From assembly GCA_024743405.1 (NCBI GenBank), contig JANSWP010000028.1, positions 1 through 64,000 on the forward strand: a stretch of DNA of 64,000 nt, given 5' to 3'. Numbering within the stretch: position 1 is the stretch's first letter; the number at the start of each line of letters is the position of its first letter. This document shows, one piece after another, positions 27,645-37,779 of this stretch. The DNA is from Bacteroidota bacterium. GTDB taxonomy: Bacteria; Bacteroidota; Bacteroidia; Chitinophagales; Saprospiraceae. The notes under the pieces are model-generated. The model worked only from the letters and a program-made list of their open reading frames with translations. It did no database searches and was not told the DNA's origin. Both the position numbers and the translations under genes were made by a program.

Positions 27645-27811
27645 ATAAGTGCCACGTGACAATTAATTCGGTAATTTTTAAACATCTTTTTCCGCTATTT
27701 TTCCTTTAAAAATTATTCCGTAGCGTGGGCTATGCAAGAATTTTTAAAGAAAAACTATCGAAAAAATCTTGTCTAAAATTTTTACTTAATTAATTATCAC
27801 GTGGTACTTAT
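27645..27811. repeat. Giant imperfect palindrome, copy 5, overlapping a start codon
   Basis: The left end ATAAGTGCCACGTGACAATT is mirrored by the right end AATTATCACGTGGTACTTAT. The arms match for about 75 bp on each side, with the inner block CTTTAAAAATT, and meet at TAGC-GTGG-GCTA near 27722-27732. The last two bases overlap the ATG at 27810 of the downstream gene. The inner arms (TTAAAAATTCTTGCATAGCC on one side) match those of the other palindromes in this window. Confidence 0.8.
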
Positions 27812-29771
27812 GAGTCAATTTTTGGACATAAAATGTGCTGATTCTTATCTTTTAGATGATGGGTTGAAGGCTGTTGTAAATCTTCTCTTTAGACGTCGGG
27901 TCTCTCTCATTACTATTCTTCTATTTTCTGTTTTGCATTCCATTGCTCAAACCATCCCATGCGATCATAAAGCCTATATTATTGGTAGCGAGTTTCGCGA
28001 TCTAAATCTTAATAATCTTCAATCTAATAATCTTCCAACTAACCCCGATTTTGAAGCCGATGCGATAGGGTACAACGTCCGAGATGAGAAAATATATGGA
28101 CTTACCCCCAATAATTATCACCTAATGAGCATAGACGGAAATGGGACTGTGGAAGATTTAGGAATTCCGGAAGGGCTCGATTTGAATTTCAACTATGTAG
28201 CTGGAGATGTGGCACCGGAAGGTAAAAGGTTATTTGTTTTAGCTCAAAACAAAACGACAGGCATTGATGAAAGATTTTATACAATCCGTTTAGAACCACC
28301 ATATTTTGCCGGCTTTTTATCTGTCACGAGTATCGAAGATGTTGCTTTAGGCGATATCGCTTTTGACCCTCTTTTGGATAAGGTTTATGGTTATGACAAT
28401 CGACAAAACAAGGTCGTTTCATTATCATCAGGAGGAAATATAACTAGCCATTCCACTGTCAGTACGCCGCACACTATCGGTAGTTTATTTTTTGATGAAT
28501 TTGGGGTTTTATATGGAGTAGAGAATAGCAAATTGATTGAATTTAATAAACACACTGGCGAAGTGCTCTCTGTGAAAAACATTTCAAATGGCGGCATAGA
28601 TGGTTGTTCCTGCCCTTATCAATTAGACTTTTTTCAAATCATAAATCCACCCAAAATAGTTCCATGTAGTGAAGCTATCATTACTTATTATTTTGATAAT
28701 CGAGCGGGCACTTCTTATGGAGATATTGGTATCGAAGCCATTCTACCTGATGGATTTACGATTACCGAAATCATCGAAAAACCATTTTTTGGCACCGTTG
28801 AAAATGGACTAGGAAGTAATATTTTTGAAGTCGTAAATATGCAGGTTTTGCTCGGTGTTGATTCTTTTTCCATTCGAGTATATTTGGATGAAACAGTTAC
28901 TGGAACCTATGATTTACAAGCAAAGGCTTTTTACTTTCCTCAAGCTTTTGGAACGGAGATGTCCTCAGATAATCCTTATACTATCGAATTGTCTGACCCT
29001 ACAAAACTGAAAGTTCTCACCAATGAAAAGAACCTTTTTGAAGATGACTTTTTATATTTATGTGAAGGTGGTGAATTGACATTAGAAACCAATTTGAATG
29101 GTGTTGATTTTTTATGGAATGATGGCTCGACACAACCGAATTTGACCGTAAATGAACCAGGCGAATATTGGGTAGAAATCAAAAATAATTGTGGTATTTT
29201 TAGGGATTTCATTCAAGTTAAACTTGAAGAAAATCCTTTATTTATTGATCTCGGTGAAGACTTTACCTTAAATTATGGTCAAAATCAAACTTTATCCTAC
29301 GCCTCCAATTCGACTGATTTATCCTTTCAATGGTCGGCAGACACTCCTGAATATCTGAATTGTGAAACTTGTTCCAATCCCAACATTCAACCTTTCGAAA
29401 ATACGCAATATTATGTGACCGTCACGAATGAAAATGGATGTACTGCTACGGATGATATTTTAATAAAAATCGAAGACCAAATTGAGGTCTATGCACCCAA
29501 TGTTTTTTCACCGAATAAAGATGGCATCAACGATGCGTTTTATCTTCAAAGTGGCGGTAATTTCCGATTAAAATCTTTCCAAATTTTTGATCGATGGGGC
29601 AATTTGGTTTTTGATCAATCTGATATTATCACAAATGAACCCTCCAATGGCTGGAATGGAAAGGTTGCTGGTGAAATTGCAGAAGATGGTGTTTACTTAT
29701 GGTTGGCAGAGGTTGAAACATTGAATTCTAGTCTTCGCTTGAGTGGGTCTGTTCTCTTGTTAAACTTTTGA
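27810..29771 (+). CDS. Secreted protein with T9SS type B (gliding-motility C-terminal) sorting domain
   Basis: This protein of 653 residues starts at ATG 27810; an in-frame GTG at 27801 is less likely. A basic stretch LLFRRRVSLITILLFSVLHS followed by IAQT forms a signal peptide, though it begins unusually late (about residue 25), so a TTG or GTT start nearer to it cannot be excluded. The mature protein has a beta-propeller-like region (about 60-240), an Ig-like domain, a segment with CEGGELTLETNLNG, and a C-terminal type B sorting domain (VYAPNVFSPNKDGINDAF to the end). Type B substrates are exported by T9SS and usually end up cell-associated. The gene begins inside a giant palindrome. Confidence 0.85.
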   Translation: MSQFLDIKCADSYLLDDGLKAVVNLLFRRRVSLITILLFSVLHSIAQTIPCDHKAYIIGSEFRDLNLNNLQSNNLPTNPDFEADAIGYNVRDEKIYGLTPNNYHLMSIDGNGTVEDLGIPEGLDLNFNYVAGDVAPEGKRLFVLAQNKTTGIDERFYTIRLEPPYFAGFLSVTSIEDVALGDIAFDPLLDKVYGYDNRQNKVVSLSSGGNITSHSTVSTPHTIGSLFFDEFGVLYGVENSKLIEFNKHTGEVLSVKNISNGGIDGCSCPYQLDFFQIINPPKIVPCSEAIITYYFDNRAGTSYGDIGIEAILPDGFTITEIIEKPFFGTVENGLGSNIFEVVNMQVLLGVDSFSIRVYLDETVTGTYDLQAKAFYFPQAFGTEMSSDNPYTIELSDPTKLKVLTNEKNLFEDDFLYLCEGGELTLETNLNGVDFLWNDGSTQPNLTVNEPGEYWVEIKNNCGIFRDFIQVKLEENPLFIDLGEDFTLNYGQNQTLSYASNSTDLSFQWSADTPEYLNCETCSNPNIQPFENTQYYVTVTNENGCTATDDILIKIEDQIEVYAPNVFSPNKDGINDAFYLQSGGNFRLKSFQIFDRWGNLVFDQSDIITNEPSNGWNGKVAGEIAEDGVYLWLAEVETLNSSLRLSGSVLLLNF

Positions 29772-29812
29772 CCTTTGATTTTTTTTCAAATCTGAGTTTG
29801 ACTAACTCAATT

Positions 29813-32248
29813 TTATGTCTGTCGAAGTGTTTTTACAGGATTAGCCATTCCTGCTTTGACCGCTCTATAACTAACCGTGCCCATCGCCAAAATTAATGCA
29901 ACAACTGCAGCAGATAAGAATACCTGCCAACCAAGATTTATTCTGTATGCAAATCCGGATAACCACTCATTTAGTAAATACCATGCAGGAACCCATGCTA
30001 AAATATTTCCTAAAACAACAAGTATAAAAAAATCTTTTGCCAATAATGCAGTTACACTGCCTATGGAGGCTCCTAGAACTTTTCTGATACCTATTTCACG
30101 AGTTCGCTGAGCAGCAATGAATGAAATAAGTCCTAACAACCCCAAACACGCCGTCAGAATGGCAAAGCCTGTAAACCAAGTTATTATTTTTGACATGCTG
30201 ACTTCGGCTTTATACATGCTGTCATAAGCATCATCCATAAAGAAAAAATCAAACGGTATATTGGGCAATAAATTCTCCTAGGAGGATTTTACATTTTCTA
30301 CGGTATTAGCGACTGAAATCCCCTCAATTTTTATACTCATATACGCATGATACCGAGGGTAAATATGCATCATTAAAGGTTCAATCGTGCCATGCAGGGA
30401 GGCATAATTGAAGTCTTTGACCACGCCAATGATCGTTCCTCTTTTAGGTTCAGGAAGACCATAAACATATTCAAATGGTTTGCCAATTGGATCTTCTAAA
30501 TTGAATTCTTCAATAGCCGCCTCATTCAAAATAAACCCTCCTTCAACATCTGCTATTGAACCTTGCATAAAATCTCGTCCCTCAACGATTTCAAGTCCAA
30601 AGGTGTTCACCATGTCATCATCGCCAGACATTATTCTCATACCTGTAAATCCATCATTTTCCTCTTCGGGATTTTGAGAAGCCAAACCAGGTACGCCTAC
30701 AGACATGATATGTACTCGTTTGCCAGGGATTGTCGATGAAGCAGAAATACTGTTAACCGTATTAATTTGGAGTAATTGGGTTTTGATGGTTTCGAGGTTT
30801 TCCATCCCTCCACGATTCGGTAATGGCACGACCATAATATGATCTTTATCCATTCCAATATTCTTATTTTGGATAAAAAGCAGTTGATCTTTTACCGTCA
30901 ATGCAGCAATAACTAACAAAACAGACAGCGCAAACTGAACAGTCACTAATACTTTCCTTAAACGAACCACACCACCACTTTTTGTGCTGGCAGTATTTGC
31001 GCCAATGGCTTTCATTGGGCTAAAACGAGATAAAACCAAAGCAGGGTAACTCCCGGCAAATAATCCAATAATCACAGTAATTACCAAAAGGACTAAGCCT
31101 GTATTAATATCCAAAATGTCCACCATCGAGAAGCTTTTGCCGATGGCGAGATTGAAATAAGGAAGAATAAATATGACTAAAAAAACTGATGCGATAGCCG
31201 AAATAAGTGCGAGTAATATAGCCTCAATCATGAATTGAGCGAACAAAATGCTTTTACCCGCGCCCAATACTTTTCTTAGACCTGTTTCTTTGGCTCTTTT
31301 TAAAGATTGTGCCGTCGCAAGATTCATGTAATTAAAGGCTGCAATAAGAAGAACAAATAAGGCGATGGCAGAAAAAATATAAATGTATTGAATGTCAGAA
31401 TTAGTCTCCATTTCTTTTTCTGCGTTTCCCGAAACATGAATTTTATCAATGCGATTGAAACTGTAATATGCATTAAAGCCTTCGGAGATATCGTTATTTT
31501 CGCCAGTGTTAAACCCCATTATTGAATAAATATCTTCCCTTGTTTTTTCTTTGATGGCAGGTAAAGACTCAGGGTTGTTTAATTGAACATAAGTATAAAA
31601 ACTGGATGGCCCTCGTGAATCAATATTGGGTCTTATTTGCCGTAAATCTGACATGGGAATGAGCATGTCAAAATGAATATGTGATTGCTCTGGTACGTCT
31701 TCAAAAACACCTTTCACCTCATAATTGCGCCTATCTGTTGAAAGCGTTTTTCCAATGGCATCCTTTGTGTCAAAATATTTAATAGCGGTGGATTCACTGA
31801 TTATGATATTTTCGGGTTCATCCAAAACAGTGTTTTTATCACCCACAATTAAAGGAAAATCAAAAACGTCCAGAAATAACGAGTCTACATGACATACTCC
31901 TTCTTCTTTAAACTGGCGGTCGCCATTTCTGAAAATGATGGGTAATTTATCAGGCGCAATTCTTATTGAAGCTTTCACTTCAGGATATCGGCTCGAAAAT
32001 TCATTTGCCAGATTACCTTGAGAGGCTGCCCAATGACTTTCTTGTCCTTCATTCTGAAAATGAGCCTGTATTCGAAATATGGTGTCAGCGTTTTTATGGA
32101 AGGAATCATAATTTAATTCATGATTGACAAAAAGATAGATTAATAGGCAAGTAGCAAGACCTGTAGAAAGGCCTAAAAGGTTAATTGAACTATGAACCCT
32201 TTGAGAAACTAAATGCCGGAAAGCACTTTTGATTAGGTTTTTATACAT
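29813..32248 (-). pseudogene. FtsX/MacB-type ABC transporter permease interrupted by in-frame TAG
   Basis: The frame runs 811 codons with one amber codon at 30278-30280, between VENVKSS and ENLLPNIPF. Without the stop it would be an intact, full-length permease of the MacB-PCD plus FtsX type. It has an N-terminal helix (SSINLLGLSTGLATCLLIYL), a large extracytoplasmic domain, three helices with the RAKETGLRKVLGAGKS loop, a second extracytoplasmic domain and a last three-helix block with REIGIRKVLGAS. In relatives the broken position is a Trp (TGG), so a single G-to-A change explains it. Nothing else is decayed, implying a recent mutation, readthrough, or a sequencing error. Restart at TTG 30268 is conceivable. 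No ATPase gene is adjacent. Confidence 0.85.
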
Positions 32249-32554
32249 TAGTCAGGTGATTAATTCCATTTTATGAATGCCTTTGACGTAAGGATGACCG
32301 CGCAAAGAATTATAGAGAGGATGAATTTAGGCTATATCAATTGCCTTCTCCCGTTTTTAAGTCTAGATTTTGAAATAAAGCAATAATGTATCCTTGGAAG
32401 GTAGAGCCTTGGATATGAGTAAAGATGATGAATGGGTACACTATGGAAAGTCCCATATTGCGTTCCTTTAGGAGGGCAAGCGTACATTAGGGCAAGGGAC
32501 GCCTTCGACGCGATGTTGCAGTATATTAAGTGTAAGTCATTTGTTTCCAAACAC
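32249..32554. other. Intergenic region with unexplained structured segment
   Basis: No supported gene. A minus-strand frame of 72 codons at 32332-32550 contains YACPPKGTQYGTFHSV but has no recognisable family; the DNA around 32440-32530 is less AT-rich than its surroundings and may be a piece of a dispersed repeat. It is left uncalled. Confidence 0.3.
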
Positions 32555-33964
32555 TTACTTTAGCTCAAAAGCCTCCCCTAATTCTGGAATTTCGACTTTT
32601 CTAAAGCCACGATCAAACATATAAGTACGCAATGATTCTTGACGTTCGATTTCCCCATGTACTAAGAAAATTTTTCGAACCCGACCTTGTTGATTTTTTA
32701 TAAACTCTAATATTTCGATTCGATCAGCATGGGCTGAAAAGGAATCCATGATTTCGATATCCATTCGGACGATCTTCTCCTCTCCAAAAATTCTCAATTT
32801 TTCTACTCCTCTACGTAAAATGCCACCTGTTGTATCAGGGGAGCAATAACCAACAATTAAAAGTGTATTTTTCTTTTGATCGATGCTATTAAAAAGATGA
32901 TGTCGCACTCGTCCGGCATTCATCATACCAGAAGAACTAATAATTATACAAGCCTCATCTGTGGCATTCAAAGATTTAGAAATTTCAACATCTCTAACAT
33001 AGGTTAGGTTATTGAACCCAAAAGGATTATCGTCTACCAACATATATTTATGTAGCTCATTATCATAACACTCTGGATGAGAACCAAAAATAGTGGTAGC
33101 GTTTACGGCTAGAGGACTATCTACGTAAACTGGAATGTGTGGCAGGACGCCTGCTGTTTCCATTTTGTCGAGCATATAAACAATCTCCTGAGTTCGTCCG
33201 ACACTAAAAGCAGGTATGATCAATTTTCCCTTTTTCTCAACACATGTTTTCTTAATGATCTCCAAAAAACGATTTGCTTCAGCAGGTTTTCCTTCATGTT
33301 CTTTATGACCATAGGTTGACTCACAGATTAAATAATCAACTTCGGGCATAGGTTTTGGGTCACGCAAAATCGGACGATCTGGACGACCTATATCCCCTGT
33401 GAATCCAAAAATCTTTTCGGCTCCATTTTCCCTAACTCTTAAAGTGACACTCGAACTGCCCAAAATATGCCCCGCATCCTTAAACATTACATCAATATCT
33501 CGATGAATCATAATCCAATGATCGTAACTGTGCCCTTCGAATAAGCCCATGGTTTTTTTTACATCTTCCTCACTATAAAGAGGCTCTCTCAATACCGCGT
33601 CCTTCCCTTTTCGTTTTAATTGACGTTTGTTATGCCATTCAGCATCGCGTTCTTGAATGAATGCACTATCCAAGAGCATAATGGAACATAAACTTCGGGT
33701 CGCATGGGTACTATGAATACAGCCATCAAAACCGTCTTTCACCAATTTTGGAACCCGACCAGTATGATCAATATGAGCATGAGAAAGAATCAGACAATCG
33801 ATTTCACCAGGTTTGAAATACCAATTTTCGTTGAAATCTTTCATCTCTTTATCACGACCTTGATATAAACCACAATCTAACAAAATTTTATATCCATTAT
33901 CGAGTGTAAGCAAATGACAACTACCAGTAACTGCGCGAGCTGCGCCACAAAATTGAATTTTCAT
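32555..33964 (-). CDS. Beta-CASP metallo-beta-lactamase-fold hydrolase
   Basis: This 469-residue protein has the metallo-beta-lactamase zinc motif HAHIDH at 62-67, the upstream Asp in LLDCG (D30), later conserved blocks KDAGHILGS and GFTGDIGR, the beta-CASP region (IPAFSVGRTQEIVYML), and a C-terminal MDSFSAHADR block with a final IFLVHGE. This is the CPSF/Ysh1-like family, in bacteria annotated as RNA exonuclease-like or general hydrolases; the substrate is probably RNA, but DNA or other phosphoesters are possible. It is the third gene of a minus-strand operon, 50 bp after speD. Why it is linked to polyamine synthesis is not clear. Confidence 0.9.
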   Translation of the reverse strand: MKIQFCGAARAVTGSCHLLTLDNGYKILLDCGLYQGRDKEMKDFNENWYFKPGEIDCLILSHAHIDHTGRVPKLVKDGFDGCIHSTHATRSLCSIMLLDSAFIQERDAEWHNKRQLKRKGKDAVLREPLYSEEDVKKTMGLFEGHSYDHWIMIHRDIDVMFKDAGHILGSSSVTLRVRENGAEKIFGFTGDIGRPDRPILRDPKPMPEVDYLICESTYGHKEHEGKPAEANRFLEIIKKTCVEKKGKLIIPAFSVGRTQEIVYMLDKMETAGVLPHIPVYVDSPLAVNATTIFGSHPECYDNELHKYMLVDDNPFGFNNLTYVRDVEISKSLNATDEACIIISSSGMMNAGRVRHHLFNSIDQKKNTLLIVGYCSPDTTGGILRRGVEKLRIFGEEKIVRMDIEIMDSFSAHADRIEILEFIKNQQGRVRKIFLVHGEIERQESLRTYMFDRGFRKVEIPELGEAFELK

Positions 33965-34014
33965 AAAGAGAAGGATTTATAGTTTTCTCGAATAAAGAAG
34001 GGAAGATACAAAAA

Positions 34015-34395
34015 CTAATTTTTAATTGATTTCAAGGGATTTGAAATCGAACTTAGTCGCCCTCGGTTTAATACCTTAATCTCTGATTTTTTAGACCTTA
34101 ATTTTTCTTTCAAAAAATCAATGCCTTTATCCATTTGAATATCACCACAGGTAAAAATATCGATGGCGGCATAACTATATTCCGGCCAAGTGTGAATAGT
34201 CAAATGACTTTCCATAATGATGACGACCCCCGAAACTCCAAGAGGAGAAAAATGATGAAAAGCACTTTCAACAACCGTTGCACCCATTATGGTGGCAGCT
34301 TTTTGCATGATTTCGGAAACCGAATTAGGGTCGCTCAAAAGGGAAGCTTCACATTCATATAATTCGAGAATAACGTGCTTTCCGAGAAATTCCAT
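34015..34395 (-). CDS. speD: S-adenosylmethionine decarboxylase proenzyme
   Basis: This 126-residue pyruvoyl enzyme decarboxylates S-adenosylmethionine to give the aminopropyl donor for spermidine synthesis. The diagnostic motif MESHLTIHTWPE is at 61-72. Self-cleavage would fall between Glu62 and Ser63, with Ser63 becoming the pyruvoyl group. His68 and Cys83 match the processing and proton-donor residues. The length fits the short prokaryotic class. It starts 24 bp after the stop of the aminopropyltransferase gene, so the two form an operon that supplies and uses the same metabolite. Confidence 0.95.
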   Translation of the reverse strand: MEFLGKHVILELYECEASLLSDPNSVSEIMQKAATIMGATVVESAFHHFSPLGVSGVVIIMESHLTIHTWPEYSYAAIDIFTCGDIQMDKGIDFLKEKLRSKKSEIKVLNRGRLSSISNPLKSIKN

Positions 34396-34419
34396 ATTTT
34401 TTTATTTGTATCCAAGCCC

Positions 34420-35973
34420 TTACTGTTTCTTATCTTTTCGCCATTTTTCAAAATCCTTCAAGAAATAATCTAATAAAACGGGTTGATCTAAGCGATTGAT
34501 TTCAATATCATTTGGGTGACCAATATCCTGCTCAAAGTAAAACATTTTTTCAAGGATCGCCTGATCTAAATAACGACATTCTTTCGAGAATTTAATTTTT
34601 TGAGGATTTAAATCCTGTTGCCCAGCCAAAATAAACCCCCAATCTCCGAAAGAAGGGACATAAACATGATAAGGATGAACGCTTGAGAAACCAGAAGCTT
34701 TAATGGTTTCAAAAATACACCAAAAGGCTTTTCGAGTATGAAAGGGACCTGAGGCTTGTGTCGCCAAGATACCTTGAGGCGTCAAACAACTTTTGGCAAT
34801 TTTGAAAAAAGCCGTACTGTACAATCTTGCCAAAGATTCATTGGACGGATCAGGTAAATCAACTAAAATAATATCATATTTTTCGGAAGCGTCTTTCAAA
34901 AAAGTCATGGCATCATTGACGACTAAGCGGACTTTTGGATTGGATAAAGCACCATTATTTAAAGTTTTCACATGGGTATTTTCCTTTCCAATTCTAAAGA
35001 CTTCCTCATCCAAATCCACAATTGTCAAAGACTCCACTTCTGGAAATTTTAAAACTTCACGAGCTAACAATCCTTCGCCACCACCTAAAATCAAGATATT
35101 TTTCTTAAAAACGGCAGATTCCATGGGTAACATCGCTAAGGCTTCATGGTAGCGATATTCATCCATTGAAGAAAATTGGATAATTCGATTGATGTAAAGT
35201 CGAATATCTTTATTTCGCTTTGTTAAAACCAAATTTTGATAAGGAGTTTGTTTGGAATAAATAATTTGACTAGTGTAAAAACTGTCTTCCCAGTGCTTCA
35301 ATAATTTACCTGAAAAAGCGCCCAAAATCACAAAGAAAAGAATACATATTATCGCACTCCACTCGAGTCGATTTTTCTTTTTGACGGATAATTGTTTGGT
35401 AAAAAAACGATAAATAAAAAATCCCAATCCAATATTGACTAAACCGAAAATTATGGAAGTTCGAAACGTACCGACAAAGGGCAATAACAAAAATGGAAAC
35501 AGTAAAGTCGCCAATAATGCGCCGATATAATCGAGGCTCAAGACATAGGCTAGATTGGCTTTGAGTGGATAATGTTTTTTCAAAATCCGAACTAAAAGTG
35601 GAATTTCAAAACCTGTAAAAACCCCAATCAGAAAAGTTAAAAATAACATGATAAATTGATACTCAAATGTGGTCAATTGGTCGAAGGTGAAGTACAAGAT
35701 AGGGACACTGGCTCCACCGATTAACCCCAAGATAATTTCAATTTTGATAAACCAATCTAGTAATTCATCCTGAATATATTTGGTTAAATACGACCCCAAA
35801 CCCATAGCTGCCATATAGACTCCAATCGTCAAAGAAAACTGTTTGACGCTGTCACCCAAAAAATAAGAAGAGGTCGTACTGATGAGCAATTCGTATACTA
35901 ATGAGCAAAGTCCAGCAATAAAAACGGTTAGAAAAAAAACGGTTCGTTCGGGTTGAGCAATGTTTTTTTGCAT
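34420..35973 (-). CDS. speE: Membrane-fused polyamine aminopropyltransferase (spermidine synthase)
   Basis: This 517-residue protein has an N-terminal membrane region with about seven helices (residues 12-220) fused to a spermidine-synthase domain. The catalytic part shows LGGGEG at 296-301, IVDLDEEV near 318-325 with the acidic residue that contacts the ribose, NDAMTFL near 353, and DLPDP at 372-376. It would transfer the aminopropyl group from decarboxylated S-adenosylmethionine to putrescine or a related amine. The fused membrane domain is a known variant of the family whose role is not understood. It is the first gene of an operon with speD and a beta-CASP hydrolase. Confidence 0.9.
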   Translation of the reverse strand: MQKNIAQPERTVFFLTVFIAGLCSLVYELLISTTSSYFLGDSVKQFSLTIGVYMAAMGLGSYLTKYIQDELLDWFIKIEIILGLIGGASVPILYFTFDQLTTFEYQFIMLFLTFLIGVFTGFEIPLLVRILKKHYPLKANLAYVLSLDYIGALLATLLFPFLLLPFVGTFRTSIIFGLVNIGLGFFIYRFFTKQLSVKKKNRLEWSAIICILFFVILGAFSGKLLKHWEDSFYTSQIIYSKQTPYQNLVLTKRNKDIRLYINRIIQFSSMDEYRYHEALAMLPMESAVFKKNILILGGGEGLLAREVLKFPEVESLTIVDLDEEVFRIGKENTHVKTLNNGALSNPKVRLVVNDAMTFLKDASEKYDIILVDLPDPSNESLARLYSTAFFKIAKSCLTPQGILATQASGPFHTRKAFWCIFETIKASGFSSVHPYHVYVPSFGDWGFILAGQQDLNPQKIKFSKECRYLDQAILEKMFYFEQDIGHPNDIEINRLDQPVLLDYFLKDFEKWRKDKKQ

Positions 35974-36186
35974 TAGATTTTTTAGTTATTTATAGCGTAA
36001 ATGTAGGGAAATGAAACTTTAACACTTCCTTGCACCCCAGTTTTTCGTTTCTTAACAAGACTTTAAATCCTCCCCATTTGTCCAGTTGAGTTTTTGTTTA
36101 GAATTTTCAAAGCATATTTTCCAACCATGACCTTAAACTGTCTGAACACCCCTTTTCAAACAGCTTATGTCTCAAAAATTTAAAGC

Positions 36187-36906
36187 ATGAAAACAATCTA
36201 CACTTTTCTACTCGTTGCGTGTTTTTCACTCTCTGGTTTTGCTCAAGAAGTACTAAATGAAGCGCCTCTGCCACCACCCTTTGTTAAAATAAATATAAGC
36301 TTCCAAACGGCTATTCCTTTAGAAAAATTTCAAGAAACATTGGACGATGTTGCTTTTGGAGTAGGCATTGATGTATTAAGTAAATTAGGTCAAATGCCGA
36401 TTTGGGTCGGTGCACAAACAGGGTTTTTAATGTATGATAAAGAAAGCCAGAAATTCTTGACAGATGTTGGAGGTATTGATCGAGAATACGAATGGAAAAC
36501 TCGAAATAATATTTGGCTTCTTCATGGTATGTTTCGCATTCAACCTACAATTGATTTTCCAGTTAAGCCTTACTTCAATGCAATGGCAGGCTTCAAACGC
36601 TTTTTTACTACTACAAATTTATTGGATGCGGATGTTGAAGATGAATCCCTCGAACGTTTTGTCGACCATTCTGATTGGGTATTTAGTTTTGGCGGTACAA
36701 TCGGAGTTGAAATTCCACTTACAAAAGACAAAGAAGCGGTTTTAGATATCCGTTGTTCTTATTATCAAGGTAATCATGCAGAGTTTTACACGCGCAATCA
36801 GGATGCTGTGGTCATTGAGGATACCCTCGATGTTTTTGAATTGAAAAATTCGCCAACACCACTTTTAGTACCACAAATTGGGGTGACTTTTAATTTGAGT
36901 GATTGA
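36187..36906 (+). CDS. Outer-membrane beta-barrel-like protein
   Basis: This 239-residue protein has a signal peptide (MKTIYTFLLVACFSLSGFAQ) and then alternating amphipathic strands with aromatic girdles, ending LVPQIGVTFNLSD. A terminal strand rich in aromatic and hydrophobic residues fits a small outer-membrane barrel. No specific family is recognised. It converges with the MscS gene, with which it shares a terminator-like hairpin. Confidence 0.65.
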   Translation: MKTIYTFLLVACFSLSGFAQEVLNEAPLPPPFVKINISFQTAIPLEKFQETLDDVAFGVGIDVLSKLGQMPIWVGAQTGFLMYDKESQKFLTDVGGIDREYEWKTRNNIWLLHGMFRIQPTIDFPVKPYFNAMAGFKRFFTTTNLLDADVEDESLERFVDHSDWVFSFGGTIGVEIPLTKDKEAVLDIRCSYYQGNHAEFYTRNQDAVVIEDTLDVFELKNSPTPLLVPQIGVTFNLSD

Positions 36907-36922
36907 AAATAAGGAATGGATG

Positions 36923-36960
36923 GTTTCATGGTTTCGTTTCAGAAAAAGAAACCATGAAAC
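36923..36960. terminator. Hairpin between convergent genes
   Basis: GTTTCATGGTTTC (36923-36935) pairs with GAAACCATGAAAC (36948-36960), a perfect 13-bp stem. It directly abuts the stop codon of the minus-strand MscS gene. No long T run follows on either strand, so its termination strength is uncertain. Confidence 0.6.
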
Positions 36961-37779
36961 TTATTCACCAATTTTTCCAATTTCAATTCCTTCTGAGTAA
37001 GCTACATTGACTCCATGTTCATTGAATGCTGCTTTTATTTTTTCATAAACTTCATAGGTGACCTCCCAATAATCGTTGGGGTCAATAAACGGTCGAACTG
37101 CTACTACGATACTATGTGATTCATATGCTTCTATTCCAACTTCAGGTAAGGGCTCTTCTTTTACCTTTGGAATGGAATTTAAGACCTCTCTAATAATCTT
37201 TTGTACTTTGGGGAAACTCTCAGCATAAGGCATCATCACACTTAACTCAACCCGAATATGTCCTTTTTTTGAATAATTGGTAACTATATTATCGATGATT
37301 TGACCATTTGGAATAATCAGCGTTTTCAGTCCAGGAGTCACCATAAGCGTGTTGAATATTTGAATTTCTTCAACCTTTCCAAATTTTTCGTCCACTCCTA
37401 TCCAATCATTTACTTTGTATGGTTTAAACACTAGAATGATTACGCCTGCCGCAAAATTGCCTAATCCACCTTGTAATGCCAAGCCAATCGCAAATCCAGC
37501 GGCAGCTAATAAACCTACCAATGCAGACGTATCAAATCCAATAATTCCAGCGGCAATTAAAACGGTCAAGACCTTCAGAATTACTTCCAAAAAGGAAAGG
37601 ATAAAGGGGGTGACCTCAGGAGAAAACTTGGCTTTTTCAAAGCCTTTTTTTGCAACACGGCTAATTTTTTTGACAGCCCAAAAACCGATTACTAAGACAA
37701 GAATTCCACTGGCTAGTTTAGGCGTAAATTCAATAACAAGTGTGATGAACGTATCAATGTGAGAAGAAATATTTTCCAT
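36961..37779 (-). CDS. Small-conductance mechanosensitive channel, MscS family
   Basis: This 272-residue protein is a compact MscS channel. It has three N-terminal membrane helices (about 15-35, 60-80 and 85-115). The pore helix carries the Gly/Ala-packed pattern AAGFAIGLALQGGLGNFAAG. The beta domain starts FKPYKVNDWI, with the conserved TLIIPNG block, and a C-terminal mixed domain follows. Such channels open in the inner membrane under hypo-osmotic stress to release solutes. The length matches the minimal E. coli-like class. It appears to be a single gene. Confidence 0.93.
   Translation of the reverse strand: MENISSHIDTFITLVIEFTPKLASGILVLVIGFWAVKKISRVAKKGFEKAKFSPEVTPFILSFLEVILKVLTVLIAAGIIGFDTSALVGLLAAAGFAIGLALQGGLGNFAAGVIILVFKPYKVNDWIGVDEKFGKVEEIQIFNTLMVTPGLKTLIIPNGQIIDNIVTNYSKKGHIRVELSVMMPYAESFPKVQKIIREVLNSIPKVKEEPLPEVGIEAYESHSIVVAVRPFIDPNDYWEVTYEVYEKIKAAFNEHGVNVAYSEGIEIGKIGE

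Noticed and set aside
32332-32550. Minus-strand 72-codon frame METNDLHLIY
   Set aside because: No family, no flanking gene context and no clear promoter; its DNA may be part of a dispersed repeat.
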